Notes: a model not told the origin generated them from the sequence alone. DNA of 64,000 nt from Callorhinus ursinus (GCF_003265705.1 NW_020312935.1:5258386-5322385), one strand, 5' to 3'; numbered from the stretch's first letter, positions 21,368-34,074 are shown. A program made the numbers and translations.

Positions 21368-22376
21368 TGAAAGTATATTTAACCCACTGTGATTCTTCTG
21401 TGTTATTCATCCTATAAGTGCCCTATTTTCTAACTCACTTGGCAGAAATGACTTCAAGTTCAAAATAAAAATTAAACCCAAGTTCATGAAAAGCTTTTGG
21501 TCCCAGGGCAGGGCTTTGAGCACTGAGCAACATCCTTTGCTTGGAATGCCCATTGTGGCTCAAAGAGGCCTGCTTTAAGGATTCCGTTTCTTCTTCCACC
21601 CCGCCATGCCCCAGAGCTGGAATGTGAGTGGGTAGAAACCAGACAGTCTCAAAAGCCTTCATATATTTCTGTGAGATGTTGAGATTTAAGAATAGGGACC
21701 GACAATCAAAGCCAGCTAACCAGAGTTGAGTTATTGGTAACTAGTCGGATAACCCAGTCTCTTAGCAGCAACTACTTGAAAGCAGTGTTTTCCCCACACT
21801 ACACACAAAGGCATGCATTATGGATTGTTTCTCTTTCCTTGGAACACATTTCCCACAGTCAACACCACAGAACCCTGCATTTAGATTTATTTCAAGGACC
21901 ATTTGAACTTGAGCACTCAGCCTTAAGAAGAGAAAGTCACACACACAACAGTAAGATCAGAGAGCCTTCTGAGGCTCCTGGGGGTCATGTCACCACTGCG
22001 TACCCCAAACCAAGGGGTTTCTAACTTAAATTCTAACTTAAATCTAACTTTGGTTTCTAACTTAAATACTGAAGATAAAAGACAAAAAGTTTAACTTGAT
22101 GGACGAAAGGAAGCCCGGAGAGACAGACATATTATCACTTAGCTAGGCAGGAGTTTCTTTTTGCTGGGTAGGTGTGGTGTTTCTAACTCTAACCACAAAG
22201 CCCTAATTCTCCACGGATACCACAGCCTGTAAAATTTCTTTCTAGGTTCCATCTTCTTTGATGGCACTGGGTGATTCTGGAACATCTTCCTTTGATGTGT
22301 GTCCATGAAATTATTTAACATTATAGGTTTACTGAGCACCCATGCTCAGGGAAAAAAAAAGTTTAAAAAAAGAGAG
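21368..22376. other. Single-copy intron 2 DNA
   Basis: No gene or repeat recognised, apart from several ctaactta-type short repeats at 22020-22070. Confidence 0.6.
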
Positions 22377-22584
22377 GGGGCGCCTGGGTGGCTCGTTCGG
22401 TTAAGCGTCTGCCTTCAGCTCAGATCATGATCCCAGGGTCCTGGGATTGAGCCCCAGGTCGGGCTCCCTGCTCAGCAGGGAGTCTGCTTCTCCGTCTCCC
22501 TCTGCCACTCCCCACCTCTCGTGCATTCTCCCTCATTCTCTCTCTTTCTCAAATAAATAAATAAAATCTTTAAAAAAAAAAAAA
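22377..22584 (+). mobile_element. CAN-SINE
   Basis: Full-length with aaataaataaataaaatc tail. Confidence 0.95.
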
Positions 22585-22734
22585 GTGGGAAGGAAAGGAT
22601 GAGCAAGCCTCCAGGTTGTTCCTACTCGGGGGATGTTGAGATTCAAGTTAGACCAGGAAAACTATCTTTTGAGCCCCAATAAGTATCTGTATGTGTTCAT
22701 TTGCTACCAACTAGCAGCCTAATATCACAACCCA

Positions 22735-22960
22735 ATAGCTGTATGAGATATGCTGGCCCTGGTGGTAGGAATTTAGCAGCCCTGGCTAATAAATGAGGAA
22801 ACTGGTAATAAATGAGGAAACTGAGGCTCCGAAGTCTCAGTGGAGAGACACGTGGCCAAGCCACACAGCCATGGAGTGAAGAGCCTGTGGTATGAGGCCA
22901 CTGTCAGGAATTTAACCCCCTTAGTATCAATAAGCCATCTGTCAACCAGTTCCTAGCTGA
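22735..22960 (-). mobile_element. MIR fragment
   Basis: aataaatgaggaaactgagg occurs with an 18-bp-scale internal repeat of taataaatgaggaaactg. Confidence 0.65.
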
Positions 22961-23045
22961 ACGGATACCGGAAAGTTAGTTCTCACAAGAGAACAGGACA
23001 GGTGGAGTATCTATGAAAATAATAACTAAGTGTCCCTTGTCTCCT

Positions 23046-23048
<3 letters not shown>

Positions 23049-23094
<46 letters not shown>
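23049..23094. repeat. (CA)n microsatellite
   Basis: About 22 CA units. Confidence 0.97.
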
Positions 23095-23095
<1 letters not shown>

Positions 23096-23150
23096 CCCCT
23101 CTCCTTGAAGGGATGCTGCTCCATTCCCGGGGCCACTTAGTAAGTGGTCA

Positions 23151-23540
23151 GGGGTCCTAGGTGGCTCAGTTGGTTAAGTGTCTGCGTTTGGCTCGGGTCA
23201 TGATCCCGAGGTCCTGGGATCGAATCCTTCGTCAAGCTCCCTGCTCAGCGGGGAACCTGCTTCTCCCTCTGCCTGCTCTCACTTGCTCTCTCTCTGACAA
23301 AAAAAAAATAAATGAAATCTTTTTTTTAATTTTATTTATTTATTTGACAGAGAGGTAGAGAGCACAGTAGGTAGAGAGGCAGGCAGAGGGAGAGGGAGAA
23401 GCAGACTCTCCATTGAGCAGGGAGGCCGACATGGAACTCGATCCCAGGACCCTGGGATCATGACCTAAGCCAAAGGCAGCCGCTTAACCGACTGAGCCAC
23501 CCAGGCGCCCAAAAAATAAATGAAATCTTAAAAAATAAAA
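23151..23540 (+). mobile_element. CAN-SINE (outer), tail interrupted
   Basis: Its tail aaaataaatgaaatctt appears twice, on each side of the inner SINE. Confidence 0.92.
23323..23509 (-). mobile_element. CAN-SINE (inner), inserted in a SINE tail
   Basis: Reverse copy with the host tail as its target duplication. Confidence 0.94.
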
Positions 23541-23563
23541 AAACAAAAAACAGATTGAGGTAT

Positions 23564-23677
23564 GGGTCTCCTGGATGGCTCAGTCAGTAGAGAATGAGAC
23601 TCTTGATCTTGGTGCTGTAAATTTGAGCCCCACATTGGGTGGGAGATAAAACAGAGATTATTTAAAAATAAAATCTT
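23564..23677 (+). mobile_element. Old short-type CAN-SINE
   Basis: Head ggtctcctggatggctcag and ttatttaaaaataaaatctt tail without the CT-rich middle. Confidence 0.85.
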
Positions 23678-23678
23678 G

Positions 23679-23888
23679 GGGCACCTGGGTGGTTCAGTGG
23701 GTTAAAACGACTGCCTTCGGCTCAGGTCATGATCCTGGAGTCTCAAGATCCAGTCCCGCATCAGGCTCCCTGCTCAGCGGGGAGTCTGCTTCTCCCTCTG
23801 ACTCTTCCCCCTCTCTCATGCTCTCTCTCTCTCTCTCTCATTCTCTCTCTCAAATAAATAAATAAAATCTTAAAAACAAAAACACAAC
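23679..23888 (+). mobile_element. CAN-SINE, subfamily B
   Basis: Directly abuts the preceding SINE; probably inserted at its tail. Confidence 0.94.
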
Positions 23889-24194
23889 AGGCTCAGGTGG
23901 GGAGCAGGGGCACCAGTGCAGACAGAAAAGCGAGGTTACAGATGAAGGAAAAATTAGCGGAGGAAAGGGGTGACCCATCACCCTTCATTGTTTTAAGGTT
24001 AGTGTCTGGGTCACTCTGGCAGTAGAATTTGCTTCCCAGTCATGTTTCTGCTTGGGCTAATGTTGTGTTATTTCTCAGAGAGCAAACACCATGGCTGTTG
24101 ATCAGCACAGTAAAAAAATGTCATAAATGGCACTTCTGGAGTTGGTAAAAAGCTAGTGCAAATACTTTTATGGCTGCACATTTGTGTGAAGGGG

Positions 24195-24330
24195 GTCAAA
24201 CCAAGTCGGGTTCAAATCCCAGCTTTGTTTCATTCGTGCCACCGTAAGCAAGTTACTCTGATCTTCCTCGAGCATCCATTTCCCCATTCTGGAAATGCAG
24301 ACATCCTCATCTCCTTTGAGGGATTGCTTC
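24195..24330 (+). mobile_element. MIR
   Basis: gggttcaaatcccagctttg and gtaagcaagttactctgatc. Confidence 0.75.
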
Positions 24331-24615
24331 AAGGATTCTTGGTTCAGCAAGTATTTACTGAGCCGTGACTCTTTGCCAGGCATGATTCTAAGGCCTGGGA
24401 AGTACAGCAGTAGACAAAGTAAGGTCCCTGCCCTCATAGGGCTTACATTCCAGGGAGGAAAAGATAAATTAACAAGTTACTAAGTACCATGAATGAAAAG
24501 TGCTAATACAGAAAAATAAGCAGGTAAGGGAGTTCTAAGGCTTTATGCAGAGCCAGGGTGGAGGGGACAATTTAAGAAAAGGCATTTCAGGAAGGCCTCA
24601 AGATGGCACCTTTGA
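24331..24615 (+). repeat. Ancient mammalian repeat, family not named
   Basis: agtatttactgagccgtgac, ccctgccctcatagggctta: the same element type as at 41850, 47505 and 55820. Confidence 0.6.
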
Positions 24616-25779
24616 AGAGAATGTCCCAGTTTCTGGCTGCATGCCAAAGCAAGGTAGTGAGCTGTATGGCAGTGTGGGGGACAGTTTCGGGGGCCTGCTC
24701 AAGCCCTACACACCTAACACACCTCTGCTGTTCTAGTCCCAAAGACCCAGCTGCAAACACAACAGCAAATAAGCCCTGCCCTTCGGGTCTGAATATCCAG
24801 CGGAATGAGAATGACGTTAGCATGCAGCTCCCACACAGGCCTGAGCCCAGCATCAGCTCCTGCTCTTCCTGGCTAGAAGGGCCAGAGGGCCTCCGGTTCC
24901 CCTTGTCCTTTTGATAATCAAGGCCAGAAAAGAACTCAGGTTTCAATCTTTTGTCTTTCCAGGCCTCCACTGGACAGTTCAGCAATGAGCCAGCACCCAT
25001 TGATAAAACCTCACTCAGTTTAATCTCAATACTCCTGTCTTAATGGGGCTCCAGTGCTCAGCTGGAGAAGCTAGGGCTGCTGCTTTGCTCAAGTCTGAGA
25101 AAGAGGGCTTGGCTTCAGTTTTCCAGGGTGGACACTAACCAGCAACGGATCCCATCTCAGTTTATTTAAAAAAGGGAAGTGGGCAAACACTGACCTTCAC
25201 GCTCACAGGAGCCGGCACCTTGCCCGCTGCAGAGGTGACTTCTTCCCTGACGGAGGGAGAGAAGCTTGCTTGGTTTCATCAAAAAGAACGAAGAGAAGGG
25301 TGGGGGGTGCGGCCCTCTGGCTTCCACACTAAATTGGAGTTTTACTGTCCCGTTGCTGGCTGCATGTTAACTACACAAACACCCAACCCGCCTGCCTAAA
25401 TACAGGGGCGGTAATTGATCATACCCACAGGCTGCAGTCCAGGATGCATTCCTGCGGCCAGCTTGGGCAACTCCAGGAACTGTTTGCTTATCGATTAGAA
25501 AGAAAAGGCTCCCTTCCACGCCACAGTAATTGCCCACTTTTCCTTTCTGTTGGTTTCCCTGAGGCCAGGGAGGGCCCCATGTTCCAAATTCCAAAGCAGC
25601 TGAACCCCTCCTCCCTCTAGCTCCTGCAGACACTTCACAGGTAAAGGCAGCTGACAGACCTGGGGTAGGGGACCAGATCCTAGGTCCTAATGCAGTGGGA
25701 AGGGCTCCCTTCATCTTAGTTGCCCACTTGTACAATTAAATACCTTGACCAACGTATCTCTAACATCATCTCCAACCAG
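24616..25779. other. Single-copy intron 2 DNA
   Basis: Relatively GC-rich with no repeat recognised; short open frames show no cadherin, domain or codon evidence. Confidence 0.6.
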
Positions 25780-25885
25780 GGTCCAACATGCCCTACACAG
25801 AGATTCTCGGGGATATTTTTAAATATACCCAGGTCTGGGCATATTTTAAATCTTCCCCAGGTCTTAGAGCACCCAGCAGGGGCTC
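25780..25885 (-). mobile_element. MER5-like fragment (weak)
   Basis: gggatatttttaaatatacc and the following text resemble MER5 interior; orientation uncertain. Confidence 0.35.
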
Positions 25886-25889
25886 CCTT

Positions 25890-26070
25890 TGTGCTAGGAA
25901 AGAGGAAGAGTAAGCACTTTTCATTATCACAACAACCAATTAGGGAAGGATCACTTCCAAAGTCATCAGTAAAGGCTCAGAGACGTTAAGTGACTCTCCC
26001 AAGACAGCAAATACAAGTCTAGTTGAACCCCAGGACCACACTCTTAACCTTTGCACAGTCTCGCTTCTCC
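25890..26070 (-). mobile_element. MIR
   Basis: ctcagagacgttaagtgact and ttgaaccccaggaccacact. Confidence 0.75.
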
Positions 26071-26248
26071 ACAGACTAATCTGTTTTGGGGCCTCCTCTT
26101 TTCTCCACCGCTGTCTGACAGCAGGATGTGAGTATAGTGATTTCCTTCCATTTACTCTGGACCACGGGATGCTAACATGATGGGAAAACAAACACACCTC
26201 ACATTTCCTCAATCACTTCTTTGCAGAGTTTTATTGGTTTTCCTTTTG

Positions 26249-26441
26249 AAACATTTTATTCATTTATTTATTTGAGAGAGACAGAGCGCATGAGCAGGGG
26301 TAGGTGCAGAGGAAGAGGGAAAAAGCAGACTCCATGCTGAGCACAGAGCGCAACGCAGAGCTAGATCCCACAACCCAGAGATCAGACCTGAGCCGAAATC
26401 AAGAGTTGGACGCTTAACCGACTAAGCCACCCAGGCGCCCC
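26249..26441 (-). mobile_element. CAN-SINE, diverged
   Basis: Reverse copy with many substitutions, ending ccaggcgcccc. Confidence 0.92.
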
Positions 26442-26559
26442 TCCTCAGTCACATTCTATCACGGTGCTTTGTTACCCACATCTATCCCCTCCCCAAATCT
26501 TAGTTTTTTATTTTCCAAAAGTAGCACCTTGTATCCATCAGAGGAAGAAAGTAACAAAA

Positions 26560-27095
26560 CACAGATGACATCACAGCATTATTCATAATAGCCAAAAAGC
26601 AAAACTACCCAAATAGCCAAAAGCAGAAACAACCTCAAGTGATGAATGAATCAAACGTAGTCTATCCATATAAAAGAGTATCATTCAGCAATAAAAAGAA
26701 ATGAATTATGGATACATGCTACACCATGGATGAACCTTGAAAATATTTCACTAAGGGAGAGAAGCCCGTCATAAAAGACTATGTCTTGTATGGTTCAATT
26801 TATATGAAATGTACAGAGTCCATAAAGCTACAGACCAAAAATCAATTAGTGACTGCCTAAGACTGGGGGTGTGGGGGTGAGGAGATGTGAGGGGTGACAG
26901 CCATGGGGTGAGGGATTTCTTTTTGGGATGATGAAAATATTTTAAAGTTATATGTGATTGCACAACTTTGAATATATTGAAAAGCCACTGAATCCTACAC
27001 TTTTATTTTTTTAATCCTACACTTTAAATGGGTGTAATATATGATCTAAGAAGCATATCTCAATAAAAGCTTTTAATTAAAAAAAAAAAAAAAAA
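26560..27095 (+). mobile_element. L1 3-prime end with poly-A
   Basis: ttattcataatagccaaaa, tggatgaaccttgaaaat, atatctcaataaaagc then a poly-A run: the standard L1 3-prime UTR. Confidence 0.92.
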
Positions 27096-27251
27096 GGACA
27101 AGCCAAAAGCACAAAGCCCTCATGGTCCCATCCATACACAGAAGACACTGTCTATGCTTGTAATATGTCTGATTCTGGTCTATACCCTTTCACTTATGTC
27201 CCCTGTCCTGCAATCCCTTGATAGACTGTTTTTCTAAAATTAGGGTATGAG

Positions 27252-27469
27252 AGGGGCGCCTGGGTGGCTCAGTCATTAAGCGTCTGCCTTTGGCTCAGGT
27301 TATGATCCAGGGTCCTGGGATCAGAGCCGTGAATCGGACTCCCTGCTCAGCAGGAAGCCTGCTTCTCCCTCTCTCACTCCCCTTGCTTGTGTTCCTTCTC
27401 TCGCTGTGTCTCTGTCAAATAAATAAAATCTTTAAAAATAAAATAAAATAAAATAAAAAATAAATAAAT
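27252..27469 (+). mobile_element. CAN-SINE, subfamily A
   Basis: Duplication aaattagggta on both sides; tail expanded as (aaata)n. Confidence 0.95.
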
Positions 27470-27482
27470 AAAATTAGGGTAC

Positions 27483-27596
27483 GGGAGTGCCTGGCTGCAG
27501 TCGGAAGAGCATGCAACTCCTGATCTTGGGATCACGAGTTCGAGTCCCACATTGCGTACAGTAGAGATTATTTAAATAAATAAAACCTTAAAAAAT
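27483..27596 (+). mobile_element. Old short-type CAN-SINE sharing the same target
   Basis: Followed by a third copy of aaattagggt, so two SINEs sit at one target. Confidence 0.88.
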
Positions 27597-27689
27597 AAAT
27601 TAGGGTGTGGACACTACTGTATTTTTAAGAACCTTCTTTCCTAACTTTCTTCTTTCTCCCCATTTACCCATAAAAAACAAAAAAAAATT

Positions 27690-28370
27690 AACCTATGCAT
27701 GGTATCACTACTCTGCAACAAAAGGGAACGATACACTTCTGATGAACCTTAAAAGCATTACACTCAGTGAAGGCACTTCGGTGCTTCAGTAGTTAAGCGT
27801 CTGCCTTCAGCTCAGGTCATTGTCCCAGAGTCCTGGGATTGAGTCCCAGGTCGGGCTCCCTGCTCAGCAGGAAGCCTACTTTTCCCTCTCCCACTCCCCC
27901 TGCTTGTATTCCTGCTCTCGCTATCTCTCTGTCAAATAAATAAATAAAAATCTTTAAAAAAAATTCTAAAAAAAAAAAAAAAAAAGCATTACACTCAGTG
28001 AAAGAAAAAGACCAAAGACTGGGAAAGATCGCCAGCCATGGAGATCTGGCCTCAGTTAGTTTGAGGCATGGCCCAGGCCTGGGTATTTTTTTTTAAAGTT
28101 CACTGAAGAGTACCTTCCTATTACATGAAAATTCTAGAGAACAAGAGACAGAAGTTGATCAGGGGCTGTCTGGAGCTGGGGGTGGGGAGTGGGCATGGGG
28201 CTTGACTGCCAATAGGCAGGAGAGAACTTGTGATGAAAGCAGTCTAAAAGTGGATTGTGGTGATGCCACACAGCTGGGTACATTTATAACAATTATCTCC
28301 CTGAACACTTGCAGTGGGTAAACTGTGTGGTATGTAAATTACATCTGGATGAACCTGTAACAAAAATAAG
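27690..28370 (+). mobile_element. L1 3-prime end, interrupted
   Basis: Two halves around a SINE (27772-27982) and a MER5-like piece (about 28025-28115); ends with the gtatgtaaattacatctgg L1 terminus. Confidence 0.82.
27772..27982 (+). mobile_element. CAN-SINE inside an L1 3-prime region
   Basis: Duplication of about 20 bp, agcattacactcagtga core, on both sides. Confidence 0.95.
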
Positions 28371-28539
28371 TTACTTGGGTCTCCTTTGAGTCAAAGACCC
28401 ATGGTTCAAAAAAGATGCAATCCATGCACCCAAAATGCCCGGGTCAGAGGTATGAAAAAGTGGGAAGGGAAAAGAGAAGCCATAAATAATTCTTAATAAT
28501 AATTAGAAGAGTAAATGCCCAACATAACGACAGTCATTA

Positions 28540-28745
28540 TGTGGAGGCATTGTGCTGAGCACTTGACAAACCTTGACTCCTAAGCTGCTATAAAGCAGGT
28601 ATGGTTCTTTAATCCCTTGGTGCTGATGAGCCAGAGGCCCAGAAAAGATTAAGTCATTTGCTCAAGGTCACAGAGCTGGTCAGTCTCTGAAGCAGAATTC
28701 ACACCCAGGACCAGCCACCACTGGCTTAGCCACTAGGCTAAATCT
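28540..28745 (-). mobile_element. MIR
   Basis: ttgtgctgagcacttgac, gctcaaggtcacagagctgg. Confidence 0.8.
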
Positions 28746-29744
28746 GCTCTGCCTTAAGGAAGGAGAGAAGCTCCAGGGGTAGAAGAGCAACGTGAGATGG
28801 ATGCAGATCCATGCTGGGCACATAGGGAGAACGCTAAAACCAGACTTATTCCCTGTAAAGAACACAACCCAGAGAGAAATACATGCCAATCTGGAGCAGC
28901 ATTTCCCAAGCCCTGAGTGACACAGAAATGTGCTGACTCTGGCTGTGGAAACACGGAAATGTGCTGTGGGGTTAGGAATGTGCAATCATTCACTGAACTC
29001 AGGAACGAGGACTGGAAACCTCTTTCACAACACAGAGAAGGCTTGCACCTTTTCCAAATGTGGGCTGTGCTGGAAAAGCATGGGGCCTTCTGCCTCTGAC
29101 ATTTGCAACAAAACTCCTAAAACGGCTCAAAAGAACAGCTGGAAGTCAAAGCTGCAGAAGTTAGGCATTTCCCACGTCTCTTGGTCACATGCGTTTGCAG
29201 ATGACTCTGAAACAAGTGCTCACTTGTCCAATAAAGCTTACAAGAGGAGGCTTTCTCTTTCTTAATAAATGCTAGCATCATTTTTCATTATCAACAACAA
29301 ATAAGCATTGATGCGAAAGGCCGTTGCTTCCAAGAGCGTTTGCTAAACCTACTCAACTGGCTCTAAAGGTAACTGCTCATCCCCCGGCACGTGCCTTTGC
29401 ACAGGCCCCTGAGAAATAAAGCCCACAACCAATCCTGCTTCCCTCCACGTGCCAGGAAAAGGCAGACATATCTCAAGACTGGGGTGCTCACTCCGAGAAT
29501 TCCAAGCAGATAAAACAAATGAAAAGGACATGAAGAGCAGCCCAAAGGCTCCAGACTGGGATTCTGCCATCAGCTGCGGCACGGGCTACACAGGCCACAC
29601 GGGGCCCCTCTCACAAGATGCGGCTGTATGGCTGCCACAAGGACCTGTGGCACCTCTCCCAGCAGCAGCTCCCTGACTTTTCATTTTCCTGCTTACAACT
29701 CTTTCAAGACGCCATGGAACACTTATCCAGCCTCTTCCCATTTT
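28746..29744. other. Single-copy intron 2 DNA
   Basis: Nothing recognised. Confidence 0.55.
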
Positions 29745-30330
29745 CCAATGTGATCAAAATTGGAACGTTACACACGTGCAAAATGACCTTTGTACGAGGT
29801 TATTCACTAAGGCATTGTAGCAGCAAATTATAGGAGACAACTCAAGCAGCCATCAACAGAGGATTAAATAAACTATGGAATTTTCTCAGTTTCCAATGAA
29901 ATACTACTGTGGCAGTGCAAGGGATATATTCCTGGGGCGCCTGGGTGACTCATTTCGTTGAGCATCTGCCTTCGGCTCAGGTCATGATCCCAGGGTCCTG
30001 GGATTAGAGTCCAGCATCAGGCTCCCTGCTCAACGCGGAGCCTGCTTCTCCCTCTCCCCCTGCTCATGCTCTCTCTCTCAAATAAATAAAATCTTCTAAA
30101 AAAAAAAAAAAGAATATACATTCATCTTTGCTTATGTTTGCATACAGAAACTTTGGGAAAAAACCCATAAGAGAAATTATAGGGGTGGGGGAGGGGCTGT
30201 TATTAGACCAAAATAGGACAGGGCAGGAATACAACTTCTCATTGTATATACTTTTTATACTGGTTGATTTTTCAGCCATGTGAACATATTATTCCCTCAT
30301 AAAAAAGAAAAAGAAGAACTGTAAGGTATA
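29745..30330 (+). mobile_element. L1 3-prime fragment, split by a SINE
   Basis: catcaacagaggattaaataa and aatactactgtggcag, then cttatgtttgcatacag and agccatgtgaacatatt. Confidence 0.78.
29935..30110 (+). mobile_element. CAN-SINE inside an L1 fragment
   Basis: Full copy interrupting the L1 3-prime region at 29745-30330. Confidence 0.93.
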
Positions 30331-30889
30331 CCGTATATAAATTGTTCTAGGAGAATTCGTATTTTCACAAGTGCTCCGGAGAAGCACTGTCTCCAGGGGA
30401 CCAGAACCCCTCTGAGAATCTCAGCAGGAAGCCTAGGGAGGGGTCCACATGGGGGGTGGGAAAAGAAGGGGATGACCCACACATGACCAGAGAAGGAGGG
30501 GGTGCTGCAGGGGAGGACTCTATTCAGCTAGTCTAGTAAGAAGAATGCTGGATGCCAAGTCAGGTGACCAGATTCTCTGGGTGGGGGCGGGGGTGGTCAG
30601 GAAGCCGAGCACTCAAGGCAAGTCCCCTTCATTCTCCCTGCATTAGTTTTCTCATCAGTAACACACACAGTCTGAACTTGATCAGAAAAGATGTGGGCTT
30701 GAAGGCTTTCTTCTCGGACATCATGGCAAGGAGAACCAGTATGCCTTTTGTGGATGGCATTCTGACCACGTTTGCAGATTTTTCATTCTTACTACCTCTT
30801 GTCCAGCAAAGCCCGTGGCTACGACATCATCCCACAGCTGGACTCACACATGTGAATGAGGACAGATGTTTCAGGAGAGTCACTACAAG

Positions 30890-31440
30890 CCTGGTCAAAG
30901 TGGCAGGAGACAGAAACAGCACTGACAGAGGACCGGTTAAATGAATAATAAGAGGCATCCACTCGACAGAAAATTGGGCAGAAATGACAAAGAACAAGAT
31001 AGTCATTAAGAAAAATCAAGCAGGGGCACCTGGGTGGCTCAGGCGTTAAGCGTCTGCCTTCGGCTCAGGTCGTGATCCCAGGGTCCTGGGATCGAGCCCC
31101 GCATCGGGCTCCCTGCTCCGCGGGAAGCCTGCTTCTCCCTCTCCCACTCCCCCTGCTTGTGTTCCCTCTCTCGCTGTGTCTCTCTCTGTCAAATAAATAA
31201 ATAAAATCTTAAAAAAAAAAGAATCAAGTAAATCCATGTAACAATAGGGGAGGAATTTGTCTTTAAAAACAAAAAGTAAAATGGGCTAGAGAATACACTT
31301 ATTTTCAGAGTATTTTCAAAAAGATACAAAAGACTGGTAATGGGTTGCCTCCGAGGTGGGAGACTTGCTTTTAGACCCTTTTGTACTATTTGAACTGGTT
31401 TGTGTTTGCTTTCTAACTTCACATTAACTGGCATTGTTCT
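30890..31440 (+). mobile_element. L1 3-prime fragment, split by a SINE
   Basis: ccggttaaatgaataat, gactggtaatgggttgcc, cccttttgtactatttgaac. Confidence 0.72.
31023..31220 (+). mobile_element. CAN-SINE, subfamily A, near consensus
   Basis: Short duplication aatcaag; interrupts another L1 fragment. Confidence 0.95.
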
Positions 31441-33039
31441 CTTAATGAGAGACTTAGGCTGAAGGAGTGATGGTATTTAGTGGACTAACTTCACGGAGAA
31501 AGCTCTGCATTCACCAGGCTTCCCAAAACCCCTAATGCAGACTTCAGTTGCATTATCAGAAACAAGACACTCAGGATATGAGAGGCTAGCTGGTCCTGTT
31601 CTGCCCAATTCCATCTGTGGTTTGAGAAGTACATCCTCAGGGTTGCAATCTAATGAGCTAAATGAATGCTTTTTTTCCTTTCCAAAAGTCATGCTTTAAG
31701 AGGGACACTGACCCATGGAACCGGTCCAGAGGCAAAGGGGCAAAGATGGCAACTTGCCCTCTACAGAGTGAGGGACAGGCTGGGGGAAGAGACAGGACTG
31801 TCCTCAAGATGCACAGGGCTGACTCCTTCCAGAAGTGTCCGTGACAATGGCACCAGAGGGCAAGAAAAGGGCCAGGGAGAGAGTAGAGATAGTGAAACCA
31901 CTTGAGAGGGGAAGGAAATGTCTTAAGAGCTACCCCAAACAGAACTGGGCTCCCAGCCTCCCAAATGCCCCTCACTAACCCGAGCACAAACGGCTTCGCA
32001 GGTGCAGCCTCCGCGCAGCACTGGGTTTCAGAGAGTAAGCTTGGAGTCCAGAGACATCTGGATTCTGCTCTCGACTATGCCTCTAACTAGCGCCATGACT
32101 TCAGGAACATTAACCCCGAGTCTCCGTTTCCTCAATTTTAGACAGAACGGTCCCTACACACCATGCAGTCTGTTGGGAAGAGTTCTCATCAAGGGCTCAG
32201 TCGGTCTCCTGTGTAACTGACCCTGTGAATTTTGCTGCGTTATTGCCATATATAGATAGAGGGAACTGGAAGCTCGTACGGCTGCCTCTGAGGCCACCCT
32301 GCAGGTGAGGCAGGGCCACCAAGGTGATGGAGGCTCTGGAGCCCTCCCAGCAAACTCAAATCCCATCAGTGCCTCCCTCCGGACTCATCCATACCCCTTG
32401 GGACCTGCCACTCCTGCTTTTGGGTGTGGTGGCCCCTTGCCTGGGGGCAAGATCTAAATGTGAGGAAATAAATCCTTTCCCGCCTTTTCTGACGAAAGTT
32501 AGGTAACACAGGGAGCAGTGTCCATCCCTTCTCAGGCCACCTAGAAACATATCCATGCCCATGGAAAGCAGTCTCCCATGACGGTTCTCCTTTGCCCGAC
32601 CCAATCCTGAGGACATAGCAGACCACCTCTGAATTGAGTCAAGGTTCTGGGTCTGTGAATGGGCGTCAGGGAAGGCGTGAGCCCCTGGAATTACCAGTAA
32701 AGATGTGGACACCAGTAGCAGGCTCCATGGCCTTTGATAATTTCCTCAAGGGGCCAAAGATCCCCAAAGCGGAGTTGTGGCCTAGAGATACAGTGGGTGT
32801 ATGAGTGTTGGGAGGGAGGATGAGAGAATGATGGGGTTCAAATAAGGCCACGATGATTGTTTCCAATGCCACCCCAACCCCAACCCTCCAAACACCAACA
32901 GAGAAATAACTCCACACCTCCTGCTAGCATGCTTTGAGTGCTATGAATAAAAACAAAGCACAGGTGAGGGGTTGGGGCAGGGAGATCAAAATCCAAGGTG
33001 AGAGAAGAACACACAGAGACAGCCACACACCCCAACCCT
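31441..33039. other. Mostly single-copy intron 2 DNA
   Basis: Apart from the MIR at 32025-32150, nothing recognised. 31460-31670 may be an old diverged repeat. Confidence 0.5.
32025..32150 (+). mobile_element. MIR fragment
   Basis: gacatctggattctgctctc and gagtctccgtttcctcaatt. Confidence 0.7.
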
Positions 33040-33725
33040 TATTTCCCTATAGACCCAATTCATCTCTTGATGCCCAGACCAGTGCAGTAGCCTCCTAACG
33101 GTCTTCCTAATTTTGGCCCAGGTCCCCAGCACCTCTGCTCTACACAATGGCCTGTTAAAACCAGTCAGATCACGGTCCGCCTGTGATCTACTCACAGCCC
33201 TCCAAGGATCTCCATTTCTCCCCCAGATAAAAGCCCAACTCCCTATTGTCAGGCCCCAGCTAGCTCTCGGACTACCCTGACCTCACTCATTCTGCCCCCA
33301 GACAACATGCTGAGTATGCTCCTGCCCAAGTCATCTGATCTGCCATTCCTCTGCCCAGATGACCATGCCCATCCTGGCTCCCTCCCTCCTTTCCTCCACT
33401 CAAAGGTTAAGGTGATGGTTAGGTCTGATGCAGGCCCTGAACATTCTAGCTAAAATAGCACTCCACTGCTTCTAGTATTCCCTCTCTATGCTCCTTCTCT
33501 GCTTTATTTTTTCCTTATAGCATTTACCACCTCATATTTACCAGACCTATTTACTTATTTATTTACCTATTATCCTCCCAGTAGAGTATAAGTTTCATGA
33601 TGGCAGGAGTTTTGCCTGTCCCTGAAATATGTTTATTACTGAATCTCTACAGCATGTACAACACTGCCAAGCATTTAGTAGGTACTCAATAAACATCTGT
33701 CGAGTGAATAAATGGTGCATTTGTC
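33040..33725 (+). mobile_element. L2 fragment, long
   Basis: Runs from cctcctaacggtcttcctaa to the canonical taggtactcaataaacatc terminus. Confidence 0.85.
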
Positions 33726-34074
33726 TTCCCCAAACATTGGTCAGATCCTACAGTCCAGATGGCCCCAAAGCCAATCTGACAGCAAGTAAACCCTGAACAA
33801 GTAGATCAACAGAGGTGATCATCCTTTCCAGAGACCATGATGGCCAGTAATTGTGGGCTTTGAATCCCCAGTTTTAGACACTGACTAAGGGACCTGGGGT
33901 CAGCCCCAGCATAAAGGGGACAAAGATGCTCATGAGCCAGGAGTACCCACCTTAACTTCAGGAGTCTTTGCAAGCAGGCTAAGACAGTATATATCAACAT
34001 CATGATTTCACACCTATGGTTACTAATTAAGTGTTCCAGTATTAACCCTATCACAAGCTCCATACAGATTTTTA

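Noticed and set aside
24587..25000. Open frame of 137 codons on minus
   Set aside because: No recognisable domain, splice context or codon signal; it overlaps an ancient repeat and is likely chance.
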